From Ascidia mentula (taxonomy: Eukaryota; Chordata; Ascidiacea; Phlebobranchia; Ascidiidae), in NCBI GenBank assembly GCA_947561715.1, contig OX387205.1, positions 8,499,001-8,563,000 on the forward strand: DNA of 64,000 bases, given 5' to 3'. Below are positions 1 through 13,543 of the stretch, one piece after another. A program made the position numbers and the translations under genes. How positions within the stretch are numbered: position 1 is the first letter of the stretch; the number at the start of each line of letters is the position of its first letter. A model generated the notes under the pieces. It ran no database searches and had not been told where the DNA came from. It worked only from the letters and a program-made list of their open reading frames with translations.

Positions 1-3000
1 TTATGCGGCTTGGAAGTGCGAATTTCGAATTCAATCAGCTTTGTGAGAAAATCTTCAATATTGTCGCAACAATATGGTACTTGTGACATACTTTTTTATT
101 TGCTTTGTTTGAAATATTGAATTGTTGTATTTTTTCCTTCAGGTTGTAAAACCAGCTGTTAAAACAACACTGGGTTCTGAAAAATAGTATGACAATTTCG
201 CGTACAAGCCTGTGTGCTCGACAGTATATCTTGTTAGACCAATATTTAAGCAGTTAGTTTACCACGTTGTAAAACCAACTCCGGCGCCAACCGAAAAACA
301 CACTTCCGAAAATCGTTGAAGCCCCAGGGGGTCCCAAGAAAACCACTGACGAATTACGGCGAAAACAAAAAGTTATTCGTTATGGTTGTAACTGAAGACT
401 TGTTTCACGTGCGAACGAAATTGAATTGTCCTTACTTTTTGCAGGTGTGCATTGAAGAGCTATCTGTAAACTTGTTTTGTGCGTGCTTGACGTTGAATTT
501 CAGACAGCTAAAACTATAAGTATCGTGCTCACTACGCTAAGGTGATTGCCAGGTGTGCATTAAAGACAGTAAAATTAAGCTACACAAATTGAAAATTTCG
601 CCCCTACATACCCCAAGACTTTAAACGGATTTCAGTCAACGACCAAAAATATACAACTTAACACAAAGGAAATAGGTCAAATTCAGCATCAAAAGACTTT
701 TTTCATGGAACGAGCACGAAAGCGATCTGTGTAACTTCCTGCACATCGCTTGTATTTCAACCCGCCATATATTACCATTTGCAATATGATGTCATGCACG
801 GGTATCTGCACCACATGTACACGTTAGTTGCAGCTAACATGACGTGCGCTGGCCATTAAGTTGAAACTTAAAACTGAAATCGGGGCCCGTCCGTTAAACT
901 TTAGCAGTGTTATCTGCGATAAAAACGTCTTTTCTTACACCAGTTTTAGGTTTGGAAATATTGTGGGGGTAATTGACACATCCATGTACAAGTAGGTGCA
1001 ACTTTGCAAATAGTTTAACCCTTTAATGCTCTGCAATAGCTGGGTGCAAAGTTCAGTGGTAAAAATACACACTTTCCCTTCGTGTCGTGTCCTGTGTATG
1101 GAGGATACTGATTTCATGATTAGGCATGCTAACGTATCTGCCTCGTTGCGTATATAATCCCTGCAACTTGAGGTTTGCAGTTTGACCTGACAAGCGCATA
1201 ATCTCATGTTTTTGACCGCACAACTCCGTTTTAGCCAATTATCATACTTGTCCGCACGTGACAAACTGCTCACTGACCCATGGTGACCTTCGTTTGGGGT
1301 TGGTCGGGAGTGGTTTACTTTGGCCGGGTGCCGGACATACTTCACCCTGCGAAGACCAGCTAGGAAATAAATTGCCTTCGTACGTCGCCCATGGACGACT
1401 TGTTTACTCGCCTACTTATCGTTAGGGGCTATTAGCGTCTGTCTCGAAGATCCAGAGACACTGGGTGCCACGTAATGGTCTGTCCATGGTGTTATTCGGT
1501 TGTGTGAAGCAGCTAAAGAAGAAAAGAGTTGACTTGGCTTTAATAAACATACATTTATTTGTTCAACTCTTTTCCAACGCGTTTACTACAATGCCGAAAA
1601 CGACCCGGCGTTAACATTAATTTAGGCCTTTTTCCGAACAAGTAAAAAGTCGCGGACCATCTTGCCTTAACAGTTGCTGTTAGTCCAACGCATGTTTAAT
1701 TACAGAAAAGCATTGTTAGAATGGAAAAGCCGGTGTTGAAATGCGTGTACACGGCACCAGCCCCGAAAGCAAATTGCGCGAGGCCAAAGTTTTGACACCG
1801 AACCACATTGGTCGGTGAACTATTTATTTCGTGTACCTCGATGGGGCGGGAGTGTTTGCCCGGACCAACCCATCGGATGAAAGATAAAGTCATTATCACG
1901 TCACAGGTGCGCAGCGCAATGGATTGTACTAGTTCGTGACAACTACACAACTGCGGTGTGAAGTAAATCACGTGTCCACAACCGCAACGCAAAGTTCGGT
2001 TGCATTTGACTGTCTCAAATATGCGAGCTAAGTGCCAGAGATGTGTTTAGAGTAAATGCATTAACGCTCGTTTGTCATTTTTCAGTGTATTTCAGTCTTT
2101 CAATTATTTCTTTTTTCGCTCGTTGGCTTGGGTGTGTAAATGAAATTGCCTTTGACAGACGTCTTTCTTCAGTTTACTTCCTAGGGTCTCCAATGATTGT
2201 TAGCATAGCTCTTACCTTTAAAGGAAAATCGAAGAGAAAACATCCAGGTTTATCCAAACTTTGATGGGATTTTTGTCGGATTTCATTAAACGAGAGGTTT
2301 TACAAGAAAAAAAAACGCGTTTCGGTATCCATGCGATCAAAAAAGTTCCAACCCATATATGTACAATGATATGTTTCCCTCAAAAACCCGAACCAATGTT
2401 GCACGTTTGTCCAAACCAATGTTTATTGGATCGTGCCCCATCACTGCCGGATATATATATCGGTATGTATACACCAACAGGTGTTTTAAATGTCTTTGTA
2501 AAAAAGGCAATTTTGGGTTCCTAATCTTTTGCCCTGCCATTTTTTTCAATAAACAGATTAATCGAATGATCGGTATGTTTAAACCATACGGGTGGTGGCA
2601 AGTGTAAACACTAACCGTACCTACTTGAAGTTCAAACAAGGTCTATTGGTGCTTCTTGGATAGCTAACTTTTTCTCCGAAAACGTTTTGAAGTTATGAAG
2701 TTTTTATTACGCGCGTGTGACGCTGACTGCGGTTAAATTGTAATAAAGTGTTGTTTGTGTTTTGTGGGTTGCGGTAATTCATGCGTTGTAGTAATTTGCT
2801 TGAAGTGTGTATGTTTTGCTACATAAAATTTATCATATTTTTGACATCAGGAAAGGTATGCCCATTATGTTATTACACACTGTTAGGCACTTAGAGGAAA
2901 TGACCGGATAACATTAAGAGAGACGTTCAAAATATCCTGGCAAAAATGTGGTTTCATATTACGTATTTTACACGGAATTGACATGATGTGCTTTTACTGG

Positions 3001-4497
3001 TTATACTCGGTGAGATCTTCGTTGTCGCAACAAAACAATTTGTAAGTTGAAAACTACGTTCTTCTTTAAACTCTTCGGAATCTTAGGCATCCACACCTAC
3101 GTTTAGGGCTCGTTAAATCTTGACGACCTAAAAAAATCCCGAAGATTTCAAGTATGTTAATGTTTTCGATATCGATGAAGAGTCGGCCTTTACTTTGCTT
3201 ATCGTGTTGCGCAAACGACCCCTATTGGTGTGATAGTTGCTCTGGTGGCGACCCCGATTGTCAGCTAATAGCATAATGAGCTTTGCAGATGGTCGAGTGG
3301 CTTGGGGGATAGGTTAATGTCAACCTGTGCCCTGGTAGATTCTCGCCCGTCATTATTGTGAATTATGCTGCAAGTAAATTCCAACTGTATTTTTGTGGCT
3401 AACATTTTGGTCAAGGCTGTACTATAAATAGCATTAAATTGGTCATTGCAGCTGCCCTTTTTTGGGCATAACCATACCCACATAAACGCCAAACTTTTTC
3501 AAAATCCTTTTATCTGCAATTTTTTTTTCTTTTTGCCTAAAATAATTAAACGATTAAATCACTCGTCGCTTGGATTAATCTAACAATAGGTTGTAGTATT
3601 GAATGTAGGTTTGCTGACTTGATGAACAAGTATTTTTGAAAAAGTTTGTTGCTACGTCGCCGGGTAACAAATTTTGTTGTTACGTCGCCGGGTAACATAA
3701 TAAAACGTAACAAATAATTACAACAAAATAAGGAATAATTTGCCCTGACTCCATAAAAGAATGAATGTCGGACACAACTTATCACATCTGCTCCAAAGTC
3801 CCTTAAACAAAGAAACAGGTTTCACCAAAATTGCTTTAAAAACACCGAAGTACCATAATGTGCGTCATCAGTCTAAAATTGCTTCAACCCGGGTTCAGTA
3901 ACAACAAATCCAACTTCTTATAACCGCAAGGTGATTAGCATTACCGCAATTGCAGAAATAACATACTCCAAACTGCCCTTATTGATAGATAGCGTTGTTG
4001 TGCTAGGAAATACCAGAGATTGAAAAGCAATTAGAGAAGCGCTGGGTCGCTCAACAAAAACAGCTTGATTGACACGTTAAGGTTGCTTAGGTGAAGAAAA
4101 GGGTGGGCCAGATGTCAGGATGTGATGATGAAAAACGTAGTTTGTTTAAATTTGTACTCAATCAACTGTGTTATATTTGGCGCATGTTTCATGGTGTTAG
4201 AAGATACTTGTTTGATCGTGTTTCCAAAATATACGACAGATAAGAGCGATTGGTTTTGTCCACGAAGTAAATCGGCAATTACAGTGTTAAGTGCTCAAAA
4301 TTTAAGCGATACACCATGATATACAGTTTAAAAAAAACAACTTTATTCATGTATTGGTTTTAATTATTTCCTTTAGAAAAATGGAATTAAAAATCCTTCA
4401 AAAATGTTTTTTTGCAGACAAAGTGTGCAACAAAACCTTAGCTGTATGAAGGTTGGATTGCTTCCATGACTTTTATATACCATATTGGATCACTTAC
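1..4497. other. No gene recognised; presumed intron or 3' part of the minus-strand coiled-coil gene
   Basis: Short open frames occur on both strands, but none has a recognisable domain or convincing splice-site-bounded exons. If the coiled-coil gene whose last visible exon ends at 4498 encodes an angiopoietin-type protein, its fibrinogen-like C-terminal exons should lie to the left on the minus strand. I looked for the conserved Gly-Gly-Trp-Thr region of that domain here and did not find it, so those exons are probably beyond the left edge. Sequence is CpG-rich compared with 20.6-40 kb. Confidence 0.5.
3645..3698. repeat. Two-copy direct repeat of about 27 bp
   Basis: Two adjacent near-identical units share the core TACGTCGCCGGGTAACA, differing mainly by one C/T change just before the core. 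The core is itself partly palindromic (GTTAC...GTAAC). It could be a paired protein-binding site or a chance tandem duplication. Confidence 0.7.
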
Positions 4498-7400
4498 TTG
4501 TGTAATCCTGATCATCCTCCTCTACCTCCTCTTCCGTCCTCTCATCACAAGGTGGCGCAATGGATGTGGCTGTAAATAATAAAATTATTACATAGGAAAT
4601 TTTTAATTGTGCGCTGATTAGTGCCCGTTTTACTCTATATGTATGTACATTTACAAATACACGACAGACCATAACAGACATTGTGTTAGCTTTACAGTCG
4701 ACAAGGACATTTGAAATAAATATCGCTGGGAAAAAAACGAACTTATTATGTTTAAAGGAGAGTGGTCGTGCGCTGCCTGACTTTTAAACACGTAGTTTGT
4801 CTTTGATGAATCGATGTTGAAGAATTGTGAGTGGGTGGAGAGGAAAGGGTGTGAACGCAATTTTACCAATATGCTTTGATTCCGTTTACCATATACATTT
4901 ATGGTGATCTTTGTAGACTACTACTTAAACAGTTGTAGTTGTTTTGCTTTACTGATAATTTACAATTGCTGAAATCGATTTCAGCGCTTCAGCCTGACTT
5001 ATGCTGTCTGTATATATATAATATATGTGTTTATCGGGGCATGTATACATGCTTGTGGTTGAGTGCTCTGTTTGGGAGTCAAACTTTGCTATTGACTTTA
5101 CGTGTAACAAACAGCTTGGCGAAATGACTTTTTCATTATTGAAAATTTTAATAACCTGCCGTAGGTAGATGTTTTGTTCCATAAAACTAAACATGTGCGA
5201 ATTACGTTTTCTGTGCAATCCAACAAAGCGTTATTCTGTGAACGCGTTTGACTATTGTGTTGAACGAAGATTGATCACACCGATAAGAAGATTGTAACCG
5301 AAATCGACAAAAACGAAATCAACAAGAGCTTGCCAGTTTATGGTCTCTTTCATGTGACCGCAACGTGATACAATAACGAGATATGCTCCTTTCATCGGTG
5401 ACTTGGAGTCGAGCGAATAGCAGGTGTGCATACAACACCAGTGCTCGACGGCTAATTCTCCAAACTGAATGAAGCAATATGTGGTCAAAGGTAAACATAC
5501 AAACGATGTGTAATTGTTTGCCCCCAAAGATATAAGAAAAAGAAAGCAGAAAAAAGGTGCGAGCACGAATGCGATAAACAGGTACCAAATAATCCTGTGG
5601 TAACAAAACAGATTTGACAAACAAGTTGTTTTTTGAAAAAGATTTGCAACAATATATCTTGTTTGTTTCGTACAATTAACAGACAATTATGATCCTTCTG
5701 CTTTCAGTCAAAATACTGATAACAATTCCCGTTTTAATCAAACCAACATGTGCATTGCTGCAGTTTCTCTCACACACAAGAGAATACGAAGCAATGCGTT
5801 CCGGTTTCAGGTGCATTCGCTAAAGTGCACTTCTCCACTATATTTGAGCTCCGTTAAGCCTCGGTTCAAACGCTCCATAAGAACTGCGATACGACTGATC
5901 AGCGCGTTAACCATGCAGCAAAATTGGAAAAGCCTCGCAGTATTTTGCACGCAATATGCTTGCTAAACTTTAGAAAAGTAAAAAATCATTGGTGCTCAGT
6001 TCATCAACAAAACATTTTTATCAATTCCAAATGGAATGCCTTGGATGGAATAAATTGTCCCTTTTGTAGTGTACCCTTTAGGTTTGTCATAAACATGTCG
6101 TAAACGTAACACCAGTGTGCAAGTCTGGCGACATTTAAAATCTAAATGGCAAATCGATTGTGACACAACAACAGATTGCAGGTTGGTGAATATCAAAACT
6201 TCAAGTATTCAATTCAAAATGCCAAAAGACTTAACATGACAAGAATCACACAATTGACTTTTTTTTATAAATACCATCGGATGCTGGAAAAATTTAACCA
6301 TCAGTTTAACATTTTTAATCACAATCATTTAACCTTTTCAATACGGTTTCCATGGATATTAAAACCGGTGACATTTGTTTAATTCATCCCCATGCCTTCA
6401 TAACAGTTTGTATTTTCTGCATCACTTGGCATAACACAATAGACGCAAATGATTCTGGTTTCGCCTTCCGGTAGCGTATATCCACTCGTGCCGAAACAAC
6501 CACAGCATTAACCATGGCAACGACACCAATATTATATACGAAGTCTTAAACAAGAGGAATCACTTCCCACAATCTGCGATAAATTTGTCAGTGGCAACCT
6601 GTTCTGTACGAAAACGGCATGTCAACGGAAAGGAACATAAACAACAGAAATGTGTCAAAATCACGGCCGAGCATACGGCGCTGCGGGCACCGTTGCCAGG
6701 GTAACAGGCTGATGTGGTTTGTTTATCGATCCCGTCGCACGATTTAACTGATTTCGGTGGCAAAACACACAGGTATTGGGTAAATGCTAAAACAATTACC
6801 CGTGTCCTCTTGCTATTTACGATCTAGCGTCGGCGTGAAAATGTTTTGACTTCAATGCAATGACAACGATGCTTTCCTAGCTAATGGCAATGCAAACAAT
6901 TTTTAGTTGCGCTGGGGTCGATAGGTGAAGCAATATTTTTACAAAATTGGCTTGATTGGAGGTCTAGAAAATTAACTGTGCTCTCAACCACATCATTATA
7001 GCTCAAATTTTCATAAAACATGGCGTTTTTTGACAAAATTGGCCGAAATATTGGTTCAACGTACACATTGCAACTTGCATGCATATTAACGAATTAGGTA
7101 CCCTACTCATCTGGCATGTTTGAGGCAAAATTTGCACTCATACAAGACACTGACAGATCACTTTCCTTTCAGTTAAAATGAAATTCCACTTTCGAAGTCA
7201 AACACAACACTTCAGTTAAAATCACTACCTGATCCCACCCATACACAACTAAATCCATATTGTGAGTAGTTAAGTGGTTTGGCTTAACACTACGAAATTA
7301 ACCCTGTGTCAACAGTTTGAAGTAATCCTTCGCTCCACTCTCTCGATGACGTGGGCAGCAAAAAATCATTGGTCCGCGCAGCATAACAAAATTGAATTCG

Positions 7401-10400
7401 CTGTGGTCAAATCAAAACATTTTACGTGGAACTTGAAGCGCTTGTGATTAATGTGATTGTGACGACACAACCTTAAAGAAACGACGCTTATTGGCAGCAC
7501 GTTTTGTGGCTTCATACAATTGCTAGTCGAATATGGTTTATTAAGATACAAAGCATTTGAAATCGAACATTACTGAACAACGAGCATTCCACCATCTGAG
7601 CAAGCAACAGTTCGTGCGTGTATAAGCTTACTTTAAGCTGCAAACGCAGTTCAAGCATTCCCGAAACTCGTGCGGTCCATGCGAGAACGGGCGAAATGCA
7701 CGTGTTGTTGGTTTTGGAATCACCTTTTATCTTGTAATCTGGGCTTACGGTAACTTTTCATCCTGACAGTTCTTGTGATACAGTTTTGCTGTAAGTTCTT
7801 GGTGCAACTCGTTTCATTTAGTAGGCCAAAAGAGTTTTAAGGAATGTTTTCAATTCTACTTTGTGCTACCCAAATATCGCTATGTGTACTTACAGTCTGC
7901 GGATTATTTTAATCTTGTCCATAATGGAATGATAACAAACAAAACGATTTCCTAATAAAAAACTCACAAGAAATTCAGGATTGCCCAAACAACAACAACA
8001 ACAACAACAACAAATAAAACACTTTTATCACAACGCACCAACCGCTATGCGTTTCGCACGAAGGCGCCATATCTTATTCGCACCCTCTTAGCACCGCGCG
8101 ACCATTTATCAAGGAGTCATTTCGCTTTAAGGGGACGAATGTATCTTAAACTTAATCCGGTCCTTAATCTCCCAGATTGATTTAAACCAATGCCCCAAAC
8201 CGGCGCCGAGCCGCTCAATTGACGCAACTATATATACAGAGGCATGGCGGTAACCCGACAGGCAGGCAATCTCGTATCTTCCACCGTCAACCAACAGACC
8301 TGTTTCAATAACAAGAAAACCGTACAGGCGCCAGTCCCCTTCAGATCGTCGCACGCGAGACCCGATTGTGTTGTACAAACGGTCATAAAGTGTTCGGCAT
8401 TGGGATTTCGTAACTCAGAATTGTGGCGAGAACCACTTTCATAAAGAAATTGTCGTTGGTAAATTAATATCTCAAATCTAATACTTGTCAAAGGCGTAGC
8501 CTACTGAACTTGCTGCTTATACTTGATTTTGACGTTCCGTAATATTCTCATATCGGTAATGTTACAGGTACTGGCAAATAAAAAGTATACTGTTACATAC
8601 AAATACCGTACAAGCCTAATTTAATCCTTTTTGGCGATGTGTGCAAGAAAAATGTGGGCATCATATGATAAATGCTCTGCTGGTATAAATATTACAATAT
8701 TGCCTGTTTCAAAATATTTGAAGTGCGAAAGATTTTTTTGAAATTTTAATATTTATACAGGCACCTATTTATAACGAATTAGTTTGTTTGCGATGTCACG
8801 CGAAACACTACTCAGCGCCACGTTTGACATTTTAGGTTCGTCGCTGAAAAAAATTGCTGCTCGCCGCTTCACAATATACATGCGGTCGCGCCACGTTTCC
8901 TAGGGGCTTTGCCTCAAAAGCGCAACAACATTTTTACGACCCAAAGGTCAGGTTTGTAGCTGAATTTATTAACAATTCGGGTTCTTTGGTTGCATTCCTG
9001 CGTCAAACAATCCTTCCGAAAAGGGCGGTCTCGAATTGATTTGTTGACTCAATAACACGCGCAATGGAGGGTGTAGTTGGTAACAACTTTAACTTAGTAG
9101 GGGTTGCCCTTCTCAGACGTATGCAGGTATGCAGTCTTTGACGACTTTTTTGCTTGAGGTAAAGGTCAATGATTTTGTTTTTATGGTTTGGCAAAGCCGA
9201 TTAAAGCAGTGAACACAACGCTAAACGATTGGCTACTTGAATGCGGACAAACGACATGGGTTAATAATGTACGGAATGTCCTGCATCATTGCAGGTAAAC
9301 CGCTTTACTATAGTTTCCATATTTGCTAAATCTCCTTCTTGAAACCAAAACGCAACCTCTGTGTTTAAATGAAATTGTCAAAAGACATTAATGCAAAAAT
9401 TTAAATTGCAGCTGATTACTAAAATTAAACAACACCCAATGCACAATCTAAAATAAAATCTATATCATTTACTTTAGGCGATATTTTCATTGTATAGAAA
9501 CTCGTATTTGCCTGCATTAAACATTAAGTTAAAGGAACATAACCGCTTTGCACACAAGTGGCGTTTCCTCGGTATTTTATCAATTTACATTTTTCGTACA
9601 TTCATGGTTTCGCTGTCGCAATGCAGATGGATCGGCAAATATGACCCAAACTGCAGCAGTTGCTACAAAATTCCGATTGTGTCGTGTGTGCCTACGCCTA
9701 ACACCATCGAATTCGGTCAAATAGCAAACGTAAAAGCCGACAATACACACGAAGCAAGTGAACCACCTTCCAATATTAACCATCGCTGATATTATAGCTA
9801 AACTAAAGGGTCGACGAGATGGGATTATTTACCCTCGGCGTCCCTCAGAAGGCCGTTACCTTTGAAGACAGCGGCAGGTTTTACGTTTTACAACAACAAA
9901 CACTCTAGACGATTTCTTGCAAGATCCGCCTTTTGCAAAGTCGTTCAGAAAGGTAGAAACCGCTATAAGGCGACCGAATCGAAGCCAAATTTACTTTACA
10001 TGCCTTAACTCCGATCTTCCCGGTTCGTTTTCCGTCTCATGTGGACCCGATGTGTTATCAGCAGTCATTCTGTTGACAGAAACGCGCTGTACAAACGTGA
10101 GCAAGAGGCCCGATCCCAAAACTTGGCTCAAGGGTCCAAATCTCACACCCTGAAGGGTTTAATTCGAACCAATTCAAACCAGGCTCCCAAAAAACATAGG
10201 TAATGACGAAGTGGTCAGTCGTTGCAGAGGAAAGTATCAGTTTGTCCTGGACAATATATTTAAACAAAAGTCTTTGCATATAAATAATACTTGACTGCAG
10301 GATGTTATTTCGTTTTACCACAAGTATCTTTATCTTTACCACAAAGCGTGGTTACCAAAACGAATTGTGTAACGAGATGTCTTACGCGATGGGTGTTTGT

Positions 10401-13400
10401 GTTAAAACTTTTTTCAAAACAAAGATCGTCGAATTGGGAGCTACATACCATATTCGTGTATTTTATAATTGTTGATGAAATTGGGTAAATTAATGCGGCA
10501 ACACTTGTCAGTCTGTCGCAGATGCAGAGCAATCGCAAGAAAACGCGTGTTTACCAGATGCCGTCATTTGCAATAAGACAGGCGATTTCGTGTAACTCTG
10601 CACTTAATTGTCAACGGCAATGCAAACAGTTCATGCTTTCCGCAAGCCTCAAGCACGTATGGGCATATTTGTCTAACCATTACCTCGAGCGTCTTGTGTA
10701 TTTGATATCTTGCACACGCCAACCGGTTTTCCAATAAATCCCGTTTTTCGCCTTCAGCCAAACCGCAACGACTTCGCACCCTATCGTTTGAAGTACCCGG
10801 CCGAACTTTCGGAATCGCAGGTGTGACGTAAGTGTAGTGACGTAAAGCACGCGAGGAATACATTTGTCAAGTGTCGCGGCAGTGCTGTACCCTGTTATTG
10901 CCCAAGTTTTGCATCAAACAAACGGCCCTGGGACGGAAAAGATCTTTGCGCTGCTTGATGAGGAAAAATCACGCGTGGTGTAAGAATTGAATGCGACAAA
11001 AAGATAAATGTGTTCTTTAACTTACAGTTTCCGTTTCGCTGTTGTACTTCCGCAAGAGCGCGCTCTAATTCGCGGACCTTCCTCGTGGCGTTTATGTGGC
11101 GGTTCTAGAAGGGTAAACAATTACGGGATGATTTCAAATAAACAGTTTAACAATATAACAAGACGAGTAGAAAACGGGATATTATGAATTGATGTTTAGA
11201 GTAGAGTTTAGAGCACTTTTCTTTGCCGTTTCAAATTATTCAAGCATAATTTAACAATTTGAGTTTTATTTAGAAACAAATTTTATCTTAAGATTTTATG
11301 TTAAACTAAAATAAATAATTTATTTTGTGTTTGAAGAAGGGAGACCGAAGTAAATGAATCAGACCAACCTCCCAAGTATCCTTATCAATGAGCAACCTCC
11401 CGATCTCATCCCTCTGTGTTTGTATGGTGGCCCGGATGCCTTTGTTCTCTTCCGTGAGATAGGACGAACGTTGGCTTAGGAGGTCATTGGCATCAGAGAG
11501 TCGTTGTTTTTCAGTCGTCATGGTTCTCTGGCTCTGACGCAGGACCTCATTTTCACGCAAAGCCAGGTTTAAGTCCGATTGAAGGCGGTTTGCATCCTCC
11601 TGCAGTGTTTGCTCTGATGCGGACAATGCGTCAAGATTTTGACTGGCATTTTGTAGGGTTTCGGTTAGATTCCGGTTCTGTAAAATTAGCGCCGTACGTT
11701 CTGCTTCTACACCCTTGACGCGCAACTGAAGACGAAGTAGTTGTGAGTTGAGCTGACCAGCCAAGTCCAAGAGGGCATCAGCTGCTCCAAGCTCCTCGTC
11801 GGCAGAGACAGGCTGCAGGAAGCCACGGGATGATATTAATTCCTCCTCTCTGGAGTCGCTGGAGGAAGATGACAAAAAGAAATTCTCAGTGTCAAGCGCC
11901 TTGTTTAAGCGTCGAATAAACGTCTCTGTGGCTTCTAACCGATTTCTCTGCCCCTCCAGCTTTGCCTCGAAGCCAGCAAAGGCGTTGTACAGCTCCGAAA
12001 CTTTGGCTTCAACCAACGCAGAACTGCATTGGGGACCTGTGGGCACTGAAAAAACGTACTCGCACTTCTCTTCCTTGGCCTGCGACTTAGCGCCAACGTT
12101 GCCCCTCATGAGCACCGATTCCCCTTCCAGTGCAGTGAACGCGTTTAGCACTGCTGGTTGAGGAACCCTGGCAGCAGCTTCCCCTCGTCTAACCGGTTCT
12201 GCCGGCGGAGGAGTTCGTACAACAACCGAAGGATGAACTTCTCCTGCGACGATACGAGAAATTGCTAAAATGCGCGAAAATCGGATGGAAATGATATAAC
12301 TTCGCTTATATGCTTGAAACAACTGATGTACAATAAAAACTCAAAAATATTAACGGATACAGAAGTGTAATTACGTTACATTGCAAGAAACTTTTTGCTG
12401 CAGGGCGAAAATAAACTGTTGCAAAATATTATTGGATTGGGATGCCAAGAACCAGGTGGTGGTAGTAAACACGACCTCTTCCGAGAATTGAGAAACCTTT
12501 TAGTGTTTATTTCGAAAACACATCCCCCTCAAGGTTGTCTAAAGACCATGAAACTGTGGAAAGACGGGCGTAGGAAAAGGGTGCGAAAATTCCTTTTTAG
12601 CTTACGACGTTTCAGTGCCCTCTTTCATCGCCCAGTCGTTTATTTGCTTAGCTGAGCGCTGGAGAGGCCAAGATGCGCGGTGGTGCTCGAAAGGCCATTT
12701 TCGGGCGCGGAAAATATGGATTAGACCCCGTGTCGGGATATTTTCGGCGTTGAGTAGGGGCTTATTGCAATGTTAACCTTTTCTGCGTGCCCCTAATCGG
12801 CGAGCATGACGACAACAGCGTGTGTGCATATTTCGCTCAACAAAAGGTCATCTCTCAGCATCATCTACATCTGCGCACGTCTTGTTAACCTTGTAGTACG
12901 CTTGACGCCCCGTTTCGCGCGGTTATCGCTGTTGTATCTGAGGTGAGATAATGTTGCGATTGGGCGAGGGATTTTAGGTTCAATCTCGAACCAGTGCTTT
13001 CCGCCATCACGAAAAATTTACACGGAAAATCAGCCTAAATATATGGAACATTCCTGAAATGTTTTTTTACGGAAATAACAACAACCCACTTGCTTGTAAT
13101 CTACACACTGTAGATATCAGTGATTTAAAGTCACGCAGCATGAATACTACTGCTTCAAAACACTTGGTCACGATTACTTTAGCAAATATACAGCAGTGTT
13201 GTACGCCTCATCAAGCCGCCGCGAAAGTTACAATGAACTTTAACACCACGATACACCATCCGTCAAACACGGTAGCACTTGGGAACGGCAACCAAATACA
13301 CATAACACTCCCACGTTCACGTGACTTCTCTACAAACAAAGTATTGTATTTTAATGGGAACAAACCTTGGAAGGCATTTTCGTCGCTTTGGATATCGTCT

Positions 13401-13543
13401 GCGTTGTGAGATTGTCCCCCTGAGTCAACGACATGGATGCTTCGCGTCACTTCGTCTGTTGCCACTTCTTGGGTGGAGATTGTATGCACTAGACCGTTCG
13501 TAAGCACACAGTAAAACGTCACAAGTTGGTGTGGACGTAACAT
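4498..13543 (-). CDS. Secreted coiled-coil protein, angiopoietin-like N-terminal part (partial gene)
   Basis: Four exons join in frame: 13543-13366 (phase 1 end), 12264-11369 (phase 0), 11104-11026 (phase 1), 4569-4498 (phase 1, then GTAAGT); the gene continues beyond the left edge. The start MLRPHQLVTFYCVL gives a plausible signal peptide. Residues 127-139 read CEYVFSVPTGPQC, matching the Cys-x-Tyr-x-Phe-x-x-Pro...Cys element just before the coiled coil of angiopoietins. A long heptad-rich Glu/Gln/Arg/Leu segment follows, ending with exon 3 (ELERALAEVQQRN), then an acidic linker with one Cys (CDERTEEEVEEDD). In that family this layout leads to a fibrinogen-like receptor-binding domain, not visible here. 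A poly-Ser stretch lies in the coiled coil. Splice-phase agreement supports the chain, but exon 1 and the 6.4-kb intron before the acidic exon are less certain. Multimerin or olfactomedin-like proteins are alternatives. Confidence 0.5.
6508..6521 (-). promoter_or_regulatory. X-box-like (RFX) site, imperfect
   Basis: Minus strand reads GTTGCCATGGTTAA. The left half-site and spacer match the RFX X-box consensus (GTTGCCATGGTAAC type); the right half is off by one base insertion. Its interest is the better match 170 bp away. Confidence 0.3.
6692..6705 (+). promoter_or_regulatory. X-box-like (RFX) site
   Basis: GTTGCCAGGGTAAC has two six-base inverted half-sites (GTTGCC / GGTAAC) with a 2-bp spacer, the arrangement bound by RFX factors in promoters of ciliary genes. 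No ciliary gene start was recognised nearby, so function is unproven. Confidence 0.35.
7988..8013. repeat. (AAC)n microsatellite
   Basis: About eight uninterrupted AAC units, presumably intronic. No open frame makes it a coding poly-Gln or poly-Asn tract. Confidence 0.9.

Larger units (their letters stand above)
4570..11025. other. Large presumed intron without recognised coding sequence
   Basis: Lies between exons 3 and 4 of the coiled-coil gene model. It contains only short random-looking open frames, an AAC microsatellite and two X-box-like motifs. No RNA gene or transposon open frame was recognised. A separate small gene or undetected short exons cannot be excluded. Confidence 0.4.

Noticed and set aside
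935-1345. 136-codon minus-strand frame near the left edge
   Set aside because: It is the longest frame in its region but lacks domain motifs or splice signals, and overlaps another random frame. Not fibrinogen-like.
10564-10863. 99-codon minus-strand frame just downstream of coiled-coil exon 3
   Set aside because: It is not coiled-coil-like, lacks an acceptor matching phase 1, and is poorly protein-like.
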